From Variovorax brevis (GTDB lineage Bacteria > Pseudomonadota > Gammaproteobacteria > Burkholderiales > Burkholderiaceae_C): DNA of 61,735 nt. The DNA is taken from contig NZ_JASZYG010000027.1 of NCBI RefSeq assembly GCF_030317105.1, forward strand, positions 1-61,735. Reading direction: 5' to 3'. Positions 58,592-61,735 of this stretch are shown piece by piece. The notes beneath the pieces were generated by a model. That model did no database searches, was not told the origin of the DNA, and saw nothing but the letters and a program-made list of their open reading frames with translations. Within the stretch, counting starts at the first letter, position 1; each line of letters begins with the position of its first letter. The position numbers and the translations under genes were made by a program.

Positions 58592-59563
58592 ATGCGTCTG
58601 GGTTGGATCTTTTCCGGGGTCCTGGCGGCTGCCTGCTGCGGCCTCGGCGCGAATGCAACGGCACAGGCCAATAGCGCAAGCCCGGCCCGCATCCTGCTGG
58701 CTTTCGAAGGGGGATCGGCGCGGGCGGTGTCGCTGCATCTCGCAGAGCAGGTTCGCGGCCCGCTCGGCCGGGCGGTGATCGTCGAGGAACGGCCCGGGGC
58801 CGGCGGTCGCGTGGGCGCCATGGCCCTGAAGAACGCGACGCCGGACGGGTCCATCGTGGCGCTGTTACCCATTGCGGTTCCGGTGCTGGCGCCAATGACC
58901 TTCAAGGACGTGCAATACGACGCGGCACATGACTTTGCCCCCGTTACGCAGATTGCCAGCTATTGCTTTGCCTTCGCGGTTCCCGCCGACCACCCTGCAA
59001 AGTCCTTTCCTGACTTTGTGGAATGGATGAAGTCCCATCCGTCGCAGGCTTTCTATGGAACGCCTGCCGCGGGAAGCCTTCCGCATTTCCTGGGTGTGAT
59101 GATCTCCAGGGCCGTCGGAACCGACATGACGCACGTAGCGTACAAGGGATTCGCACCCATGTCGATTGACCTGATCGGCGCGACCATCCCGGCCGGCATC
59201 TCCAGCATTTCCGACCTCGTGGAGATGCACAAGGCGGGGCGCGTGCGCATCCTCGCAACCTCGGGCGTGAAGCGCGAGCCACGACTGCCGGAGGTGCCCA
59301 CCTTCGTGGAGCAAGGCTATCCCACGGTGCAGGCGATTGGCTGGGCCGGCATCTTCGCGCCTGCGAAGACGCCCAGGCCGGTGATCGATGCCTGGTCGCA
59401 GGCGCTGGTCGCGGCCTTGCATTCGCCAGAGACCCAGCGGCTGCTTCTCGACTATGGCCTCGAGCCCACCGGGACCACGCCGGAGGAACTCGCGGCCATC
59501 ATGTCGGCGGACATCGCGCGATGGGGTCCGGTCATCCGCCAGTCGGGCTTTCGCGCGGATTAG
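58592..59563 (+). CDS. Bug family periplasmic substrate-binding protein
   Basis: Protein of 323 aa, start at ATG after GGGAGAACTTCC. The signal peptide ends near ANATAQA. The Bug fold follows: VIVEERPGAGGRVGAMALKN, HVAYKGFAPMSIDLIGATIP and VPTFVEQGYPTVQAIGWAG. The usual PSRPIR opening is replaced by SPARILLAFEGG, so the binding site may differ from the standard type. It is divergent from the sensor kinase, which may make it an accessory periplasmic sensor; this is inference. Confidence 0.88.
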   Translation: MRLGWIFSGVLAAACCGLGANATAQANSASPARILLAFEGGSARAVSLHLAEQVRGPLGRAVIVEERPGAGGRVGAMALKNATPDGSIVALLPIAVPVLAPMTFKDVQYDAAHDFAPVTQIASYCFAFAVPADHPAKSFPDFVEWMKSHPSQAFYGTPAAGSLPHFLGVMISRAVGTDMTHVAYKGFAPMSIDLIGATIPAGISSISDLVEMHKAGRVRILATSGVKREPRLPEVPTFVEQGYPTVQAIGWAGIFAPAKTPRPVIDAWSQALVAALHSPETQRLLLDYGLEPTGTTPEELAAIMSADIARWGPVIRQSGFRAD

Positions 59564-59576
59564 GCGGCTCGTCAGC

Positions 59577-59586
59577 CACGTACGTG
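59577..59586. promoter_or_regulatory. CACGTACGTG box, copy 3, within a hairpin
   Basis: Perfect CACGTACGTG palindrome, 104-113 nt upstream of the cytochrome gene. It lies inside a larger dyad, GCCACGT (59575-59581) and ACGTGGC (59591-59597), which could also fold as a hairpin after the Bug gene. Confidence 0.5.
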
Positions 59587-59689
59587 TTGCACGTGGCACC
59601 CGGGATCGACCGGCGCGCATCGGCACACCAGAATGCCCCTCGCATATCGGGTCAGGGCAAGGGAGTCCGAGTTGGTCGAGGAGGTCAGC

Positions 59690-61498
59690 ATGCGCGCGAC
59701 TTCGAGCATTGCCGGGCGGGTCGTTGGTTTCACCATGGCGCCGCTCGTTCTGGGCCTGGGCTTGGGCTTGGCGAGCGGGCTGGGGGCGCAGCCGGCGGCC
59801 AGTGCGCCAGGGGAGGTCATCTACCTCAAGCAGGGCTGGTCCGCCGATGACCGCGCCTGGTACTACCAGGCCTCGCAGGGCTCGGCCGTGATGTCCTACG
59901 ACATCTTCCTGAACCTGGAGGTGGCAGGCGGGCAGGAGTTGTTCCGCTCCGATGCCAACAGCAACCGCTACGGGCTCATCACCCAGGCCGCGAACCCGTC
60001 GACCAATCCCGATGCGCTGCCGATCGGGCTGAGCAAGACTGTGGTGCCAAGAGGCGCCGGCGTGAACGACATCCAGTTGGGGCTGACGTGCGCCGCCTGC
60101 CACAACGGCCAGCTCAACTACCAGGGCAAGCGCATACGCATCGACGGTGGTGTTGGCAACACCTTCGACATGATGGCCTACGTCAGCGCCCTCGACGATG
60201 CCGTGCAGGCCACCCTGTCCGATCCGCAGAAGCTCGAACGCCTGGCGGCGCGCCTCGGTGCCACGAGCACGGACGCCAAGGGCGAGTTGGGCAAGCGCAT
60301 GGAACGCGAGGCCGTGCCGATCCGCCAATACCGCACGCGCACGCTGTCGACGCCCATCCATTGGGGCCCGGCGCGCATCGATGCCATCGCCTCGATCGTC
60401 AACCGCGTCACGGCGACGGAAACGGGCATTCCCGAGAACTGGTCGACGCCGCTTGCGCCAACCAAGCCGCCTTTCCTGTGGAACGCGCCGCACGGCTCGT
60501 GGACTCAGTGGCGCGCGACCCAGCAAGACCCGATCGGGCGCAACCTGACGGAGGCGATGGGCGTGTTCATGCCCATGAACCTGCACTCCAAAACGCCGCA
60601 GGAAGGACTCTTCGATTCGAATGCACAGTTGGCCAACCTCCAGGCGATGGAGAACCAGCTCACGCGGCTGGCGCCGCCCGCGTGGCCCGAGGAGGTCTTC
60701 GGGCGCATCGACCGGCAGAAGGCCGCCGCCGGCAAGAAGCTGTTCGCCGCCCACTGCGCAAGCTGCCACAACGCCTGGCCCTACACCTGGACCGAACCCA
60801 ACAAGTACGGCAAGCGCTTTCTCGAAGTGGGGCTGGTGCCGCAGAAATACGTGGGCACCGATGCGGGCCAGTTCGACAACCTGCGTCCCTACGCCGTCAC
60901 CGGCCACCTCGCGCCCTACCTGCCGCCGCCTTTCAAGGACCAGCCCATCATCCCCACCGGCGCGCTCTACCTCGTGCTGCAAAACATCGTGCTGGACAAG
61001 GCGCTGTCGAAGTTGCCGCCGGCCGAGGCGCAGTCGCCCGAACTGCACGGCTATCGCGAATTGCCCCTGCCACCACCGCCGCGGGTGGCCCGCTACAAGG
61101 CCGCTCCGCGCGATGGCGTCTGGTCCACGCCGCCCTTCCTGCACAACGGCTCGGTACCCAACCTGTACGAGATGCTGATCCCGGCCAGCGAGCGCACGAA
61201 GAAGTTCTATGTTGGGCGCGAGTTCGATCCGGTCAAGGTCGGGCTGGACACCAGCGGCAAGAGCGGCAGCTTCTTGCTCGACACCAGCCTGCGCGGCAAC
61301 TCGAACGCCGGTCACTCCTTCGAGAACGGCCCGCGCGGCAACGGCGTGATCGGCCCGCTGCTCACGGATGCGCAGCGCTGGGAACTGGTGGAATACCTGA
61401 AGTCGATTCCCGAAGAGCCGGGCCGCGTCACTCCCTTTGGCGGACCACCGAACGCGCGCAAGGGCACAAGCCCATGGATACGCGAGGAGCAGCCGTGA
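59690..61498 (+). CDS. c-type cytochrome, two CxxCH haem sites (di-haem peroxidase-like)
   Basis: Protein of 602 aa, start at ATG after GAGGAGGTCAGC. The signal segment is VLGLGLGLASGLGAQ. There are two haem-binding motifs, CAACH at residues 134-138 and CASCH at 356-360. LTEAMGVFMPMNLHS lies between them and GVWSTPPFLHNGSVPNLYEM near the end, as in di-haem peroxidase/MauG-like and thiosulfate-dehydrogenase-like proteins. It is a periplasmic electron carrier or oxidase. The DUF4331 gene follows at 33 nt, so the two probably work together. Confidence 0.9.
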   Translation: MRATSSIAGRVVGFTMAPLVLGLGLGLASGLGAQPAASAPGEVIYLKQGWSADDRAWYYQASQGSAVMSYDIFLNLEVAGGQELFRSDANSNRYGLITQAANPSTNPDALPIGLSKTVVPRGAGVNDIQLGLTCAACHNGQLNYQGKRIRIDGGVGNTFDMMAYVSALDDAVQATLSDPQKLERLAARLGATSTDAKGELGKRMEREAVPIRQYRTRTLSTPIHWGPARIDAIASIVNRVTATETGIPENWSTPLAPTKPPFLWNAPHGSWTQWRATQQDPIGRNLTEAMGVFMPMNLHSKTPQEGLFDSNAQLANLQAMENQLTRLAPPAWPEEVFGRIDRQKAAAGKKLFAAHCASCHNAWPYTWTEPNKYGKRFLEVGLVPQKYVGTDAGQFDNLRPYAVTGHLAPYLPPPFKDQPIIPTGALYLVLQNIVLDKALSKLPPAEAQSPELHGYRELPLPPPPRVARYKAAPRDGVWSTPPFLHNGSVPNLYEMLIPASERTKKFYVGREFDPVKVGLDTSGKSGSFLLDTSLRGNSNAGHSFENGPRGNGVIGPLLTDAQRWELVEYLKSIPEEPGRVTPFGGPPNARKGTSPWIREEQP

Positions 61499-61531
61499 AG
61501 CTGCCGCGCGCACAGCCCGCAGGAGCGAGCG

Positions 61532-61735
61532 ATGTCTGACCACGTGGACGGGCCGAGGTCCATCGGCGATCCGGCAGCCGACCTCAGCGATCTCTTCGCG
61601 TTCACGAGTCCGGAGAACCCCGCGCGGACCGTGCTGGGCCTGTTCGTCTTTCCTTTCGCGGGAACCCACGCCTTGTTCTCCAACGTGGTGAATCACTCGT
61701 TCGTCGTGCGGCGGGCGAGCGTTGCGGGTCTGGGC
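61532..61735 (+). CDS. DUF4331 domain protein, 5' part only
   Basis: Runs off the end of the window; 68 codons are visible. It starts MSDHVDGPRSIGDPAADLSD, with AGGAGCGAGCG before the ATG, and continues DLFAFTSPENPARTVLGLFV. The DH-x-DGPR-x-x-x-DPAAD-x-x-D-x-FAF pattern is the N-terminus of DUF4331 proteins. Function unknown. No signal peptide is visible. It follows the cytochrome gene by 33 nt and is probably in its operon. Confidence 0.8.
   Translation, partial: MSDHVDGPRSIGDPAADLSDLFAFTSPENPARTVLGLFVFPFAGTHALFSNVVNHSFVVRRASVAGLG

Noticed and set aside
58865..61696. Very long (943-codon) open frame on the minus strand
   Set aside because: It is antisense to the Bug and cytochrome genes, whose signal peptides, haem motifs and ribosome sites are clear. 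Its composition (Arg, Val, His, Gly) is typical of the mirror frame of GC-rich genes.
1..61735. CRISPR arrays, tRNA/rRNA genes, prophage or intact insertion sequences
   Set aside because: Looked for direct repeats with spacers, tRNA cloverleaf ends, transposase motifs and integrase genes; found none that hold up by eye.

Overview
The window looks like a chromosomal segment of a high-GC betaproteobacterium of the order Burkholderiales, most likely Comamonadaceae (Variovorax or Acidovorax-like). The reasons are the strong G/C third-position bias, two orphan Bug-type (tripartite tricarboxylate transporter) binding proteins, many acyl-CoA catabolic genes, paired GlxA/AraC regulators and a DUF485-ActP pair. 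This assignment is inference from gene content; there is no rRNA or tRNA to anchor it. I see no prophage, intact insertion sequence or CRISPR array.

Layout: (1) 1-427 holds a 19-nt inverted repeat and no clear gene. (2) 428-6704: a PaaG-type crotonase divergent from a tight operon of acyl-CoA dehydrogenase, crotonase, flavodoxin-fold quinone reductase, SdsA-type alkylsulfatase and TetR. (3) 6795-9850: DUF1326/DUF2182 divergent pair, a small ABM-like protein and two cupins. (4) 9925-18838: LysR, aldehyde dehydrogenase, cis-CaaD-like tautomerase, two-subunit CoA-transferase, crotonase, CaiB-type CoA-transferase and DUF485-ActP uptake. (5) 18916-20891: crotonase, DJ-1/PfpI and SnoaL-like proteins. 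(6) 21290-22021: an MgtC-like gene broken by an amber codon. (7) 22417-27035: a complete aromatic-acid-type efflux operon (FUSC, DUF1656, HlyD adaptor, NodT outer-membrane factor). (8) 27204-31191: two hydrolases, an SDR and a GlxA regulator. (9) 31437-35568: MaoC, flavin reductase, a hydrolase-SnoaL fusion, a second hydrolase and a crotonase. (10) 35674-37711: gamma-glutamylcyclotransferase and an old-yellow-enzyme reductase. (11) 37801-43303: a Pim-like operon (thiolase remnant, large and small acyl-CoA dehydrogenase subunits, crotonase, CaiB, Bug protein). (12) 43355-53700: GNAT, a 69-aa conserved protein, LysR, two paralogous epoxide hydrolases, Ohr, a LuxR-type response regulator, a damaged MFS gene, a convergent pair of repeat-containing secreted proteins and a second GlxA regulator. 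(13) 53859-54992 thiolase. (14) 55023-61735: a degenerate receiver, a glycine-zipper lipoprotein, a FixJ-like two-component pair, a second Bug protein, a c-type cytochrome and the start of a DUF4331 gene.

Most of the window serves uptake, CoA activation and beta-oxidation-like breakdown of organic acids, with efflux and detoxification genes around it.

The most interesting signals are regulatory and lie between genes: a CACGTACGTG palindrome upstream of three genes flanking the FixJ-like pair; a near-identical 20-nt box next to both GlxA regulators, 24 kb apart; a TTATTGC-N7-GCAA dyad upstream of the efflux operon, the damaged MFS gene and a LysR gene; a clustered operator in front of the Pim-like operon; and the C-terminal ghost of a thiolase just where pimB would stand.
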